Assembly (NCBI RefSeq): GCF_902506095.1
Contig: NZ_LR733293.1
Span: forward strand, 2,706,487 to 2,770,486
Source: Arthrobacter sp. 9AX
GTDB lineage: Bacteria; Actinomycetota; Actinomycetes; Actinomycetales; Micrococcaceae
Direction: 5' to 3'
Length of the DNA stretch: 64,000 nucleotides
The position numbers and the translations under genes were made by a program. Below, in pieces: positions 1-8,787 of this stretch. The notes below the pieces were generated by a model. The model had not been told where the DNA came from. It ran no database searches and worked only from the letters and a program-made list of their open reading frames with translations. Position 1 is the first letter of the stretch. Every line of letters starts with the position of its first letter.

Positions 1-1
1 G

Positions 2-370
2 TGGCCGTCCGCCCCGCGGCCGGTTGCGGCCGACGACCTTCTTCCCGAGCGCGTGATCTCCGGTGACGATGCCGCCCGGCGCTCCCTCGTCAAAAACATC
101 TACCGACCACTTCTGGCAGCGTCCAACGGGTTGGTGGAAACGCTCGGAACCTACCTGGAACTGGGCCATTCCCTCGAAGCCACCGCCCGGGAACTTTTTG
201 TCCATGCCAACACCGTCAGGTACCGGCTGAAGCGTGTCTGCGACGTCACTGGCTGGGATCCACTCCTGCCGCGGGAGGCCTTTGTCCTCCAGGCGGCCCT
301 CGTGGTGGGCCGTCTTTCAGCCCCGCCCAAAGCGGCCGCGGAGCGCCTTCCGTCGCGGAACCAGCCCTAA
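2..370 (+). CDS. fasR: PucR-type transcriptional regulator, C-terminal part (partial at left edge)
   Basis: The reading frame is open to the left edge, so the start and the N-terminal sensor region lie outside the window. What remains is the end of a PucR/CdaR-type protein. The helix-turn-helix is clear near the C-terminus, with the signature ELFVHANTVRYRLKRV, which is typical of the PucR C-terminal HTH family. In Streptomyces the regulator in this position, directly ahead of fabD, is FasR, an activator of fatty acid biosynthesis. The same role here is inferred from position plus domain. The gene ends 88 bp before fabD, and a palindrome sits in that gap. Domain call is secure; the FasR assignment is likely but not proven by this fragment. 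Confidence 0.8.
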   Translation, partial: WPSAPRPVAADDLLPERVISGDDAARRSLVKNIYRPLLAASNGLVETLGTYLELGHSLEATARELFVHANTVRYRLKRVCDVTGWDPLLPREAFVLQAALVVGRLSAPPKAAAERLPSRNQP

Positions 371-373
371 GGC

Positions 374-392
374 GTTGTAGACTTCCTACAAC
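374..392. promoter_or_regulatory. Palindromic operator candidate ahead of fabD
   Basis: A perfect inverted repeat, GTTGTAG-N5-CTACAAC, lies between the fasR-like gene and fabD. There is no T-run after it, so it looks like a protein-binding site rather than a terminator. The obvious candidate ligand is the PucR-type regulator encoded just upstream (inference). Confidence 0.5.
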
Positions 393-458
393 CTGACCCC
401 GTGAGCTTGGTGCGGACAAACACCGCTCGATCACACAGTAATTTGGAAAGCTGGTTAA

Positions 459-1388
459 GTGCTTGCAATAGTCTGCCCTGGACAGGGCTCGCAAACCCCG
501 GGTTTTCTGGCCCCTTGGCTGGAACTGCCCCCGGTGGCAGGCCAGCTGGCCGCGTTGAGCGACATCGCAGGCATTGACCTGATCGCCCATGGAACCACTT
601 CGGACGAAGAAACCATCAAGGACACTGCGGTGGCGCAGCCCCTGATCGTTGCCGCCGGCCTGGTGGCCGCCGCGTCCCTCTTCGACGTCGAGCTGAACTC
701 CCTGCCGGTGATCCTGGCCGGACACTCCGTCGGTGAAATCACGGCGTCGGCACTGGCCGGTGTCCTCACCGAGCAGGAAGCCATGACCTTTGTCCGCGAG
801 CGTGCCAACAGCATGGCCGCCGCCGCGGCAGTCACTCCCACCGGCATGAGCGCCGTGGTGGGCGGGGACCCCGCGGAGGTCCTGACCGCCATCGAAGCAG
901 CGGGCGCCACCCCCGCAAACGTCAACGGTGCGGGCCAGACGGTCGCCGCCGGGACGTTCGAACAGCTCAAGGCCCTCGCTGACAACCCGCCGGCCAAGGC
1001 ACGCGTTATTCCGCTGAAAGTGGCCGGCGCCTTCCACACGAGCCACATGTCTCCGGCCGTCGCCACACTCAAGGCGCTGGAGCCGCAGCTGAAGCCGCAG
1101 GCCCCGAAGGTTCCCCTGCTGTCGAATTACGACGGCGGGGAGGTCACCGACGGCGGTGCCGCCGTCGAAACCCTGATTGCCCAGGTGTCCCGCCCGGTCC
1201 GCTGGGACCTCTGCATGGAGTCCCTCCTCCAGCGGGGCGTCACCGGCGTCATAGAACTGGCTCCCGCAGGCACCCTTGCCGGCCTGGCCAAGCGGGGCAT
1301 GCCGGGCGTCAAGACCGTAGCGGTCAAGACCCCCGATGACCTTTCCGCCGCCCTGGCGCTTTTCGCAGAACTGGAGGGCAACGCATGA
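459..1388 (+). CDS. fabD: Malonyl CoA-acyl carrier protein transacylase FabD
   Basis: FabD moves malonyl groups from CoA to acyl carrier protein, supplying extender units for type II fatty acid synthesis in the cytoplasm. The 309-residue product is of normal length. It has the N-terminal PGQGSQ motif and the nucleophile elbow GHSVGE with Ser90, plus a His in AFHTSH. The start is GTG at 459, preceded by a GGAAAG ribosome binding site about 9 nt away. The stop overlaps the fabH start by 4 nt (ATGA), so translation of the two is probably coupled. It is the first gene of the fabD-fabH-acpP-fabF operon. Confidence 0.97.
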   Translation: MLAIVCPGQGSQTPGFLAPWLELPPVAGQLAALSDIAGIDLIAHGTTSDEETIKDTAVAQPLIVAAGLVAAASLFDVELNSLPVILAGHSVGEITASALAGVLTEQEAMTFVRERANSMAAAAAVTPTGMSAVVGGDPAEVLTAIEAAGATPANVNGAGQTVAAGTFEQLKALADNPPAKARVIPLKVAGAFHTSHMSPAVATLKALEPQLKPQAPKVPLLSNYDGGEVTDGGAAVETLIAQVSRPVRWDLCMESLLQRGVTGVIELAPAGTLAGLAKRGMPGVKTVAVKTPDDLSAALALFAELEGNA

Positions 1389-2446
1389 GCGTCCCCACGC
1401 TGAAGCAGGCTCCCCTTCAGGAGCACACCCGGATCCTTGGTCTGGGGGCGTACCGTCCTGACGTGATCGTCACCAACGAGGACGTCTGCCAGTGGATCGA
1501 CTCCTCGGATGAATGGATCCGGCAGCGCACCGGCATCGTCACCCGCCACCGTGCACCCGCCGATGTCAGCGTCATCGACATGGCTGAGGGCGCGGCCCGC
1601 GAGGCGATGGAGAAGGCTGGGATTGAAGCCTCCGACCTGGGTGCCGTCATCGTCTCCACTGTCACCCATCCCTACGCGACGCCGTCGGCCGCTGCAAGCC
1701 TCGCGGACCGCCTCGGCGCCACCCCGGCACCTGCCTTTGATATCTCCGCCGCCTGCGCCGGATACTGCTACGGCATCGCCCAGGGTGACGCGCTGGTCCG
1801 CTCGGGAACCGCCAAGTACGTTCTGGTGGTGGGTGCCGAGAAGCTCTCGGACGTCATCGACAACCGTGAACGCACTATTTCCTTCCTGCTCGGGGACGGT
1901 GCCGGCGCCGTCGTCATCGGCCCTTCCGATACCCCCGGAATCGCGCCCTCAGTGTGGGGCTCGGACGGAAGCAAGTGGGACGCCATCGGCATGACACGGT
2001 CCATGCTGGATGTACGCGACCTCGGCATGGCTGCCCGGCAGTCCGACTCCACCGGTGACCTTGCCCTGCTCGAAGAAGCACAGGAGCTCTACCCCACGCT
2101 TCGCCAGGACGGCCAGACGGTGTTCCGGTGGGCTGTCTGGGAGATGGCGAAAGTGGCCCAGCAGGCCCTGGACGCGGCCGGTGTGGAGGCCGAGGACCTG
2201 GTGGCGTTTATCCCCCACCAGGCCAACATGCGCATCATCGACGAGATGGTGAAGAAACTGAAGCTGCCCGAGACAGTTACAGTGGCACGGGATATCGCCG
2301 ACGCAGGAAACACCTCTGCGGCGTCCATCCCGCTGGCTACCCACCGCCTGCTGGCGGAAAATCCGGAGCTGAGCGGCGGGTTGGCCCTGCAGATCGGGTT
2401 CGGCGCCGGGCTGGTCTTCGGCGCCCAGGTAGTTGTCCTTCCCTAG
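1385..2446 (+). CDS. fabH: Beta-ketoacyl-ACP synthase III FabH
   Basis: FabH starts fatty acid chains by condensing an acyl-CoA primer with malonyl-ACP. In actinobacteria the primer is often a branched acyl-CoA derived from leucine, isoleucine or valine (family knowledge). The 353-residue product shows the full Cys-His-Asn set: Cys124 in SAACAGYCYG, His in PHQANMRIID and Asn in GNTSAASIP. It overlaps fabD by 4 nt and is followed by acpP after about 80 bp. Length and motifs are normal for the family. Confidence 0.97.
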   Translation: MSVPTLKQAPLQEHTRILGLGAYRPDVIVTNEDVCQWIDSSDEWIRQRTGIVTRHRAPADVSVIDMAEGAAREAMEKAGIEASDLGAVIVSTVTHPYATPSAAASLADRLGATPAPAFDISAACAGYCYGIAQGDALVRSGTAKYVLVVGAEKLSDVIDNRERTISFLLGDGAGAVVIGPSDTPGIAPSVWGSDGSKWDAIGMTRSMLDVRDLGMAARQSDSTGDLALLEEAQELYPTLRQDGQTVFRWAVWEMAKVAQQALDAAGVEAEDLVAFIPHQANMRIIDEMVKKLKLPETVTVARDIADAGNTSAASIPLATHRLLAENPELSGGLALQIGFGAGLVFGAQVVVLP

Positions 2447-2527
2447 AAGCGCCCCCAACAGGCCGCAACCGCGTCCTGAACCATTTCCGGCATCCTCTGC
2501 CGGCAATACAAGAAAAGGAGCCATCAC

Positions 2528-2773
2528 ATGGCTAGCAACGAAGAGATCCTGGCCGGCCTGGCTGAAATCGTCAACGAAGAAACCGGCCTGGCCCCCGAGG
2601 CTGTGGAGCTGGACAAGTCCTTCACCGAGGACCTGGACATCGACTCCATCTCCATGATGACCATCGTGGTCAACGCTGAAGAGAAGTTCGGCGTGCGCAT
2701 CCCCGACGAAGAGGTCAAGAACCTCAAGACCGTCGGCGACGCCGTCAGCTTCATCGCTGGAGCCCAGGCCTAG
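2528..2773 (+). CDS. acpP: Acyl carrier protein
   Basis: This 81-residue acidic protein carries growing acyl chains on a phosphopantetheine arm. The attachment site is Ser40 in DLDIDSISMMTIV. The usual motif is DSL; here it reads DSIS, a conservative change seen in actinobacterial ACPs. A good GGAG site precedes the ATG. Its position between fabH and fabF is the standard actinobacterial order. A hairpin follows the gene before fabF begins. Confidence 0.97.
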   Translation: MASNEEILAGLAEIVNEETGLAPEAVELDKSFTEDLDIDSISMMTIVVNAEEKFGVRIPDEEVKNLKTVGDAVSFIAGAQA

Positions 2774-2801
2774 CCACAGGCTTTCGCCGTAACTACGGCC
2801 T

Positions 2802-2849
2802 GGCGGGCTGCCGGTCCCGGATGACCGGACCGGCAGCCCGCCGCTTTTT
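2802..2849 (+). terminator. Hairpin with T-run between acpP and fabF
   Basis: A 16-bp perfect stem (2802-2817 with 2827-2842) closes a 9-nt loop and is followed within a few bases by five T residues. It looks like an intrinsic terminator inside the fab operon. Partial termination here would leave acpP transcript in excess over fabF, a sensible stoichiometry (inference). Confidence 0.6.
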
Positions 2850-2935
2850 CCGGCACCCTGCGCGCGCAGGTGGGCCGACTATCAAAACGCGGGACCCTCC
2901 GGCAGACGGATTCCCACCGACGAAAGAGTGATCCC

Positions 2936-4171
2936 ATGACACGCAAAGTAGTCATTACCGGTCTGGGTGCCACCACACCCATCGGCGGCGATGTACCCAC
3001 GATGTGGAACAACGCGCTCAAGGGGGTCTCCGGTGCCCGCACCCTGGAGGACGACTGGGTAGCCAAGTACGAACTTCCTGTCCACTTCGCAGCCCGCTGC
3101 AGCACTCCTGCCCTGGAAGTGCTCAGCCGTGTTGAGGCCAAGCGGATGGACCCTTCCACCCAGTTCGGCGTCATTGCCGCCCGCGAAGCCTGGGCCGACT
3201 CCGGCATCACAGAATTCGACAAGGACCGCCTGGCAGTGGCCTTCGCCACCGGGATCGGCGGAGTGTGGACCCTGCTGGACGCCTGGGACACGCTGAAGGA
3301 AAAGGGCCCCCGCCGCGTCCTGCCCATGACTGTACCCATGCTGATGCCCAACGGTGTTGCCGCCGCCGTCAGCCTGGACCTCGGCGCCCGCGCCGGTGCC
3401 CACACCCCCGTATCCGCCTGCGCATCCGGCACCGAAGCCCTGCACCTGGGCCTGGAACTGATCCGCTCCGGCAAGGCGGACGTGGTGATGTGTGGCGGCG
3501 CCGAAGCCGCCATCCACCCGATGCCGCTTGCCGCATTCGCCTCCATGCAGGCATTGTCCCGCCGAAATGACGATCCCCAGGGCGCCTCGCGCCCTTATGA
3601 CACCGCACGCGACGGCTTTGTGATGGGCGAGGGCGCAGGCGCCCTGGTCCTCGAAGCCGAAGAGCACGCCCTCGCCCGTGGTGCCCGCATTTACGGTGAA
3701 CTCGCCGGCACTTCCGTCACGGCCGACGCCTACCACATCACCGCCCCGGACCCCGAAGGCCTGGGCGCCACCCGGGCGCTCAAGGCAGCGATGTTCGATG
3801 GCCGGGTCCAGGCCGAGGACGTGGTGCACGTGAACGCACACGCCACCTCCACCCCGGTGGGAGACAAGCCCGAATATACCGCGCTGCGCGCCGCCCTGGG
3901 CAGCCACGTGGACAACGTGGCGGTCTCTGCCACGAAGTCGCAGATGGGTCACCTGTTGGGTGCCTCCGGTGCTGTTGAGGCGGTGCTCACCGTGCTGGCC
4001 GTTTACGATCGCAAGGCGCCGCTGACGATCAACCTTGAGAACCAGGACCCGGAGATCCCGCTCGACGTGGTCACCTCCCCCAGGGACTTGCCCGCCGGCA
4101 GCATCGTGGCGCTGAGCAACTCCTTCGGCTTCGGCGGCCACAACGCAGTGGTGGCCGTCCGCAGCGTGTAG
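2936..4171 (+). CDS. fabF: Beta-ketoacyl-ACP synthase II FabF
   Basis: FabF elongates acyl-ACP by condensation with malonyl-ACP. The start is ATG 2936, giving MTRKVVITGLG, the conserved beginning of the family, with an AAAGAG site upstream; the 22 in-frame codons upstream show no family similarity. The 411-residue product has the catalytic Cys162 in VSACASGTEA, His in VNAHATSTPVGD, a second His in KSQMGHLLGASG, and the closing SNSFGFGGHNA motif. It is the last gene of the fab operon and ends 30 bp before a strong terminator. Confidence 0.97.
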   Translation: MTRKVVITGLGATTPIGGDVPTMWNNALKGVSGARTLEDDWVAKYELPVHFAARCSTPALEVLSRVEAKRMDPSTQFGVIAAREAWADSGITEFDKDRLAVAFATGIGGVWTLLDAWDTLKEKGPRRVLPMTVPMLMPNGVAAAVSLDLGARAGAHTPVSACASGTEALHLGLELIRSGKADVVMCGGAEAAIHPMPLAAFASMQALSRRNDDPQGASRPYDTARDGFVMGEGAGALVLEAEEHALARGARIYGELAGTSVTADAYHITAPDPEGLGATRALKAAMFDGRVQAEDVVHVNAHATSTPVGDKPEYTALRAALGSHVDNVAVSATKSQMGHLLGASGAVEAVLTVLAVYDRKAPLTINLENQDPEIPLDVVTSPRDLPAGSIVALSNSFGFGGHNAVVAVRSV

Positions 4172-4200
4172 CAATTCGCCGGAGACTACCGTCGGACACC

Positions 4201-4240
4201 AAACAGGAGGCCCCGCCCGCAGGCGGGGCCTCCTGTTTTG
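4201..4240. terminator. Bidirectional intrinsic terminator between fabF and the DUF3145 gene
   Basis: A 17-bp perfect stem (4201-4217 with 4222-4238) has a 4-nt loop, an A-run on the left and a T-run on the right. It can therefore end transcription from fabF (+) and from the convergent DUF3145 gene (-). Confidence 0.9.
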
Positions 4241-4314
4241 CTATGGAGACTTCTTGGTGTGGCTTGCTGTGGCTTTACAGCAACGGCGGCAACTGGCCTT
4301 GCGTTGTGCGGCAG

Positions 4315-4818
4315 TTACCCCACTTGGTGCAGCCAGCGGACGGGAGCGCCTTCGGCAGCGTGCCGGAAGGGCTCGAGTTCCTCATCCCAGGCCTCGCCGA
4401 GTGCCAGGGAGAGTTCGTGGTAAACAGCCGCAGGATCGCCCGCACCGGATTCATAGGCGTAGCGGATCCTGTCCTCGGACACCATGATGTTGCCATGGAC
4501 GTCCGTGACGGCGTGAAAGATGCCAAGCTCGGGGGTGTGGGACCAGCGCCCGCCGTCCACGCCCTGGCTTGGTTCCTCGGTGACCTCGTAGCGGAGGTGG
4601 GCCCACCCACGCAGCGACGAGGCAAGCTTCGATCCTGTCCCGGGGGCACCGGTCCAGGACAGCTCCGCCCGGAACATTCCGGGCGCGGCCGGCTGAGGGG
4701 TCCACTCAAGATCCGTCCGTTTGTCAACGACGGAGCCGATGGCCCACTCAACGTGCGGGCACAAAGCAGTCGGGGCTGAGTGAACAAACAGCACACCGCG
4801 GGTCATTGCAACAGACAT
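4315..4818 (-). CDS. DUF3145 family protein
   Basis: A 167-residue soluble protein matching DUF3145, a family of unknown function found in actinobacteria. The N-terminus MSVAMTRGVLFVHSAPTAL and the segment CPHVEWAIGSV are the parts I recognise. I chose the ATG at 4818 because GGAGG lies 5 nt upstream; an ATG 12 nt further upstream would put that site inside the gene. There is no signal peptide or membrane segment. It converges on fabF and shares its terminator. Family call is good; function is unknown. Confidence 0.88.
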   Translation of the reverse strand: MSVAMTRGVLFVHSAPTALCPHVEWAIGSVVDKRTDLEWTPQPAAPGMFRAELSWTGAPGTGSKLASSLRGWAHLRYEVTEEPSQGVDGGRWSHTPELGIFHAVTDVHGNIMVSEDRIRYAYESGAGDPAAVYHELSLALGEAWDEELEPFRHAAEGAPVRWLHQVG

Positions 4819-5068
4819 TCCATCCTCCATAGCTCTAGGTACGTCTTCCCCAACGACCTCTGCCTGGATGGAACTGCTGTGCCGTGCACTGCGGGCCTGT
4901 TTCCCTGCCTCAATATTCAGTTCAGATTAAGCGGTGTCCGGTACTTGCTGGTCCGCGGGAAGCCATGGAGCTTCAAGCGGGACTTGAAAGTTGCCGGACG
5001 TGACTCTTATTGTGCCGTACGCCGCGTAATTACGCCAGTGCGATTCCTGTGTGGTCCTCTTGGTCCGG

Positions 5069-5995
5069 TCACGCCCTGGGGTGTGCCTGCTGGTAGCTTT
5101 TCCGCAGCCGGTCCACGGAGACGTGGGTGTAGATCTGCGTGGTGGCCAGGCTGCTGTGCCCCAGGATCTCCTGGACGGCCCGCAGGTCGGCGCCGCCGTC
5201 CAGCAGGTGGGTTGCTGCCGAGTGCCGGAGAGCGTGCGGGCCCGAGGCCGAAGTGTCCCCCAGCGCTTCGAACAGTGTGTTGACCAGGGACCGGACCTGG
5301 CGCTGGTCCACCCGGCCGCCGCGCGGGCCCAGGAACAGGGCCGGACCGCTGTTGTCTTTGGCGAACTTGGGCCTGCCCCGCCGGAGCCAGTCGTCCAGCG
5401 CAAGCGCAGCGGGGACGCCATAAGGGACGGTGCGTTCCTTGTTGCCTTTTCCAAGGACCCGCAGAGTGCGCCGGTCCGGGTCGAGGTCGTCGATATCGAG
5501 CCCGGTGAGCTCGCCGACGCGGACACCCGTGGCGTAGAGTAGTTCCACGATGGCCCGGTTGCGCACGGGCAGGGGCCCGCCGTCCGCGGCATCTGCCTCC
5601 AGCCCGGCCAGGAGCCGGGTGAGCTGCTGGGACTGCAGGACGCCGGGCAGGGACTGATCGCTCTTTGGTGCCTTGAGCCGCAAAGCAGGGTCCGCGGCGA
5701 TGTGATCTTCCCTGAGGGCCCACCCCGTGAAGGCGCGGGCCGTGGCGGCCCGGCGTGCCAGGGTGGAGCGTGCGACGCCCGCTTGGCTCTGCACACCCAG
5801 CCAGCGCCGAAGGGTCCCGAGTTCCAGGTCTGCCAGGCGGGTTGCGCCTTCGGATGCGGCGTGGGACAGCAGGCTGCGCAGGTCTCCCTCATAAGCGCGC
5901 AGCGTATGCGGCGACAAGGCCCGTTCCCCCGAAAGGTATATCGAGAAGGCGGTCAGCGCCTGGCTGAGTTCCCGGGGCAATTCCTGCTTCTCCAC
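5069..5995 (-). CDS. xerC: Tyrosine recombinase XerC
   Basis: XerC/XerD-type recombinases resolve chromosome dimers at dif. The 308-residue product has an N-terminal SAM-like core-binding domain (about 10-95) and a C-terminal catalytic domain with the full set: Arg159 in ATGVRVGEL, Lys183 in LGKGNKERTV, His254 and Arg257 in HALRHSAA, His280 in ILGHSSL and nucleophile Tyr289. It lies downstream of dprA, a common arrangement, so it is the housekeeping enzyme and not a phage integrase. The first in-frame GTG (5995) directly abuts an AGGAGG site, so initiation may really be a few codons downstream, for example at the TTG at 5980. Confidence 0.93.
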   Translation of the reverse strand: MEKQELPRELSQALTAFSIYLSGERALSPHTLRAYEGDLRSLLSHAASEGATRLADLELGTLRRWLGVQSQAGVARSTLARRAATARAFTGWALREDHIAADPALRLKAPKSDQSLPGVLQSQQLTRLLAGLEADAADGGPLPVRNRAIVELLYATGVRVGELTGLDIDDLDPDRRTLRVLGKGNKERTVPYGVPAALALDDWLRRGRPKFAKDNSGPALFLGPRGGRVDQRQVRSLVNTLFEALGDTSASGPHALRHSAATHLLDGGADLRAVQEILGHSSLATTQIYTHVSVDRLRKSYQQAHPRA

Positions 5996-6046
5996 CCTCC
6001 TACTGTCTCAGGCGTTGCCTCCGATCCCCCGCCTGACACGGTCCCG

Positions 6047-7246
6047 TCAGGCGTGGTCTTTGCCGCGTTTCCAGCCGCCCCGTTCCGAGACCGCCAGCCC
6101 AAGGAGCCCCAGCCGGCCCAGTCCTGCCCGCACTGATTCCGGCCCGAGGCCTGCCACGGTACACAGCTTCTCCACGGACGTGGTGGACCTCAGGGGCAGC
6201 GCATCCAGGAGGATCAGGTCCTCCAGGGTGAGCCCGTCCTGGACTTGGGATGCGCCCTGGCGGAGCTCGGGAAGGCCCGCCCCGCTTGGCCCGGCCAGCT
6301 CGGCGACTTCTGCTGCGTCGGTGACACAGACAGCACCGCCGTCCCGAAGGAGCCGGTGGCAGCCTGCAGAGTTGGCGCTGTGGACCGATCCGGGAACGGC
6401 GCCCACTGCCCTGCCGAGCGTCTCTGCGTGGTGGGCGGTGTTTAATGCCCCGGACCGCCACCTCGCCTCCACGACGACCGTCACCCCGGACATGGCGGCG
6501 ATGAGCCTGTTCCGTTGCAGGAACCGGTAACGGGTAGGTGCAGACCCCGGAGGAACTTCCGCGATGACGGCACCCTGGTTGCAGACGGCGCGCAGCAGGT
6601 CTTCGTTTCCGGAAGGGTAGAACCGGTCCACACCTCCGGCCATGACCGCGATGGTGGGCATCGCGGCCGAAGCCCCGGCAAGCGCAGCGCGATGCGCGTG
6701 TGCATCGATGCCGTACGCGCCGCCGGACACAATGGTCAGGCCCCGTTGCGCCAACGAATAGGCGATGTCTCCCGTTACCGATGCGCCGTAGCTGGTGCTG
6801 TCCCGCGACCCGACGAGGGCGATGCACTTGTCCGCGCCGGGAAGAGGTTGTTCCTGTCCCCGCCACCAGAGGCAGATGGGTTCCTGGATCCCCAGGTCGG
6901 CGAGCTGGGCCGGCCACAGGTCGTCGCAGGGGATGATGAGCCTGCCGCCGAGCCTCGCCATCGTGGCTAGGTCCCGCTCCGGGGCCAGGTCCGGAATCCG
7001 GGGCTGCCAGCGCTTGAGGGAGGAGGCCATTCCGGACCACGTGCTGGCGGAGCCGCTGTCCATGAGGAGCGAGGTGATCCCGCGTTCCAGGTCAGGTCCG
7101 GCAGCAACCTGCCCGGTGGCGATCCGTAGCGCATCCACGGCGCCGCAGATTTGCACCAATGCGAGGCCGGCGGCGTCCTGGGGCTCCATCAGCCGGGCGA
7201 GTGCGGCGCGGGACAGTCTTTCTGCGTCGACCTTTGGCTCCCTCAT
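6047..7246 (-). CDS. dprA: DNA-processing protein DprA
   Basis: DprA binds incoming single-stranded DNA and loads RecA during natural transformation; it is also kept in many bacteria not known to be competent. The 399-residue product has a helical N-terminal region (1-95), the Rossmann-like DprA core with LVGSRDSTSYG near residue 145 and VSGGAYGIDAHAH near 175, and a C-terminal winged-helix-like segment around 330-385. It overlaps comM by 4 nt (ATGA), so the two are co-translated. It sits between comM and xerC on the same strand. Confidence 0.95.
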   Translation of the reverse strand: MREPKVDAERLSRAALARLMEPQDAAGLALVQICGAVDALRIATGQVAAGPDLERGITSLLMDSGSASTWSGMASSLKRWQPRIPDLAPERDLATMARLGGRLIIPCDDLWPAQLADLGIQEPICLWWRGQEQPLPGADKCIALVGSRDSTSYGASVTGDIAYSLAQRGLTIVSGGAYGIDAHAHRAALAGASAAMPTIAVMAGGVDRFYPSGNEDLLRAVCNQGAVIAEVPPGSAPTRYRFLQRNRLIAAMSGVTVVVEARWRSGALNTAHHAETLGRAVGAVPGSVHSANSAGCHRLLRDGGAVCVTDAAEVAELAGPSGAGLPELRQGASQVQDGLTLEDLILLDALPLRSTTSVEKLCTVAGLGPESVRAGLGRLGLLGLAVSERGGWKRGKDHA

Positions 7247-8787
7247 GCCGCCACCGCCGCGGCCTGCCGCAACCCCAGCGCCTGGCCGATATCGTTGGTG
7301 TCCGGCCGTTCCCGGTGCCCGAGATCCGCCATGGTCCAGGCCAGCCGAGGTACCCGGTCATAGCCGCGGGCGGTGAGGACCCCGCGTTCCAGGGAATGGT
7401 CGAGGATGCGGGTGGATGCCGGTGGAAGCCGCAGCTCTCCGCGCAATACCCGCCCGGGTACCTGTGCATTCGTTTCCAGTCCGAAGGGCTCCAGCCGTTC
7501 ACGCTGCCGGCTGCGTGCGTCGCACACCCGTGCGGCAACGGAGGCCGTGTCCTCCTCGGCGCCACCCTGGCCGAACTCCGCGAGGGAAACCCGCTCCACC
7601 TGGAGCTGGATGTCCACCCGGTCCAGCAGCGGGCCCGACATCCTGGCCAGGTACCGCCGCCGCATCATCGGTGTGCAGGTGCAGTCCAGCCCCTTCCCGG
7701 ACGCCTTGCCGCAGGGGCAGGGGTTGGCTGCCAGGACCAGCTGGAACCGGGCAGGGTAGGCGGCGGTGCCCGCGGACCGGTGAATCACCAGTTCGCCGCT
7801 CTCCAGCGGCTGGCGCAGGGCGTCAAGGACGCGGCGCTCATACTCGGGTGCCTCGTCGAGGAACAGCACGCCGCGGTGCGCGCGGGAGGCCGCCCCCGGC
7901 CTCGGCAGGCCCGAGCCGCCTCCGATGATGGCGGCGGCGGTGGCCGAATGGTGCGGGCTTTCAAAGGGCGGCCGGCGCAGCAGCTGGGCTGAGGAAGACG
8001 GCAGGCTGCACAACGAATGGATGGCGGTGACCTCCATGGCTTCGTGGTCGGCGAGGTCCGGCAACAGGCCGGGGAGCCGCTCGGCCAGCATGGTCTTACC
8101 TGCGCCCGGCGGACCCATGAGGAGGAGGTGGTGGGCGCCCGCGGCTGCCACCTCAAGGGCCCGGCGTGCATCGCCCTGGCCGGAAACGTCAGCCATGTCA
8201 GGGAAAATCCCGCCGTCCTCCTGCTCATCGGCCGGAAGGTGGGGATCCTCCGGTTCAAAATCCAGGGCAAGCTCCTGCGGGTCCGCCCCAAAGTCCAGGG
8301 CAAGGCGGGCCAGGGTGCGGTAACCCCTGACTTTCGCGCCGGGAACCAGGGCAGCCTCAGCAAGGTTGGCCTGGGCCACTACAATGTCCGGGTAGCCGGC
8401 CTGTACGGACGCCATCACGGCCGGCAGGATACCGCGGACCGGGCGCAGCCTGCCGTCGAGCCCCAGCTCCGCGATGAAAACGGTCTTGCCGGTTTGCTTG
8501 ATGTCATTCGCCGCACGGAGCACGGCCATGGTGACGGCCAGGTCGAAACCCGAACCCCGTTTGGGCAGCGATGCCGGGATGAGGTTGGCAGTAATCTTCC
8601 GGCGACTCAGCGGAATCCCGGAGTTCTTCGCCGCCGACCGGATACGCTCCTTGGCCTCATTCAACGAGGCGTCCGGCAACCCCAGGAGGATAAAGGCAGG
8701 AAGCGTTTGGCCGATGTCCGCCTCGACCTCCACGATGTAGCCGTTCAGCCCCACCAGGGCGATGGAATAGGTCCTGCCCAGGGCCAT
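7243..8787 (-). CDS. comM: YifB/ComM family Mg-chelatase-like AAA+ ATPase
   Basis: ComM is a helicase-like AAA+ protein that promotes branch migration when transformed DNA is integrated. The 514-residue product has the N-terminal chelatase-subunit domain (about 1-170), Walker A GPPGAGKT at 225-232, Walker B FLDEAPEY near 312, and the Cys-rich insertion NPCPCGKASGKGLDCTC near 355. The ATG directly follows the yraN stop codon, and its own stop overlaps dprA. The yraN-comM-dprA order is conserved and suggests a joint role in DNA processing. Confidence 0.95.
   Translation of the reverse strand: MALGRTYSIALVGLNGYIVEVEADIGQTLPAFILLGLPDASLNEAKERIRSAAKNSGIPLSRRKITANLIPASLPKRGSGFDLAVTMAVLRAANDIKQTGKTVFIAELGLDGRLRPVRGILPAVMASVQAGYPDIVVAQANLAEAALVPGAKVRGYRTLARLALDFGADPQELALDFEPEDPHLPADEQEDGGIFPDMADVSGQGDARRALEVAAAGAHHLLLMGPPGAGKTMLAERLPGLLPDLADHEAMEVTAIHSLCSLPSSSAQLLRRPPFESPHHSATAAAIIGGGSGLPRPGAASRAHRGVLFLDEAPEYERRVLDALRQPLESGELVIHRSAGTAAYPARFQLVLAANPCPCGKASGKGLDCTCTPMMRRRYLARMSGPLLDRVDIQLQVERVSLAEFGQGGAEEDTASVAARVCDARSRQRERLEPFGLETNAQVPGRVLRGELRLPPASTRILDHSLERGVLTARGYDRVPRLAWTMADLGHRERPDTNDIGQALGLRQAAAVAA

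Noticed and set aside
2882..4174. Long open frame antisense to fabF
   Set aside because: Shadow of a high-G+C gene: no family similarity, and fabF has all catalytic motifs.
5069..5995. Tyrosine recombinase as sign of a mobile element
   Set aside because: It is XerC in its usual place beside dprA, with no attachment repeats or cargo.
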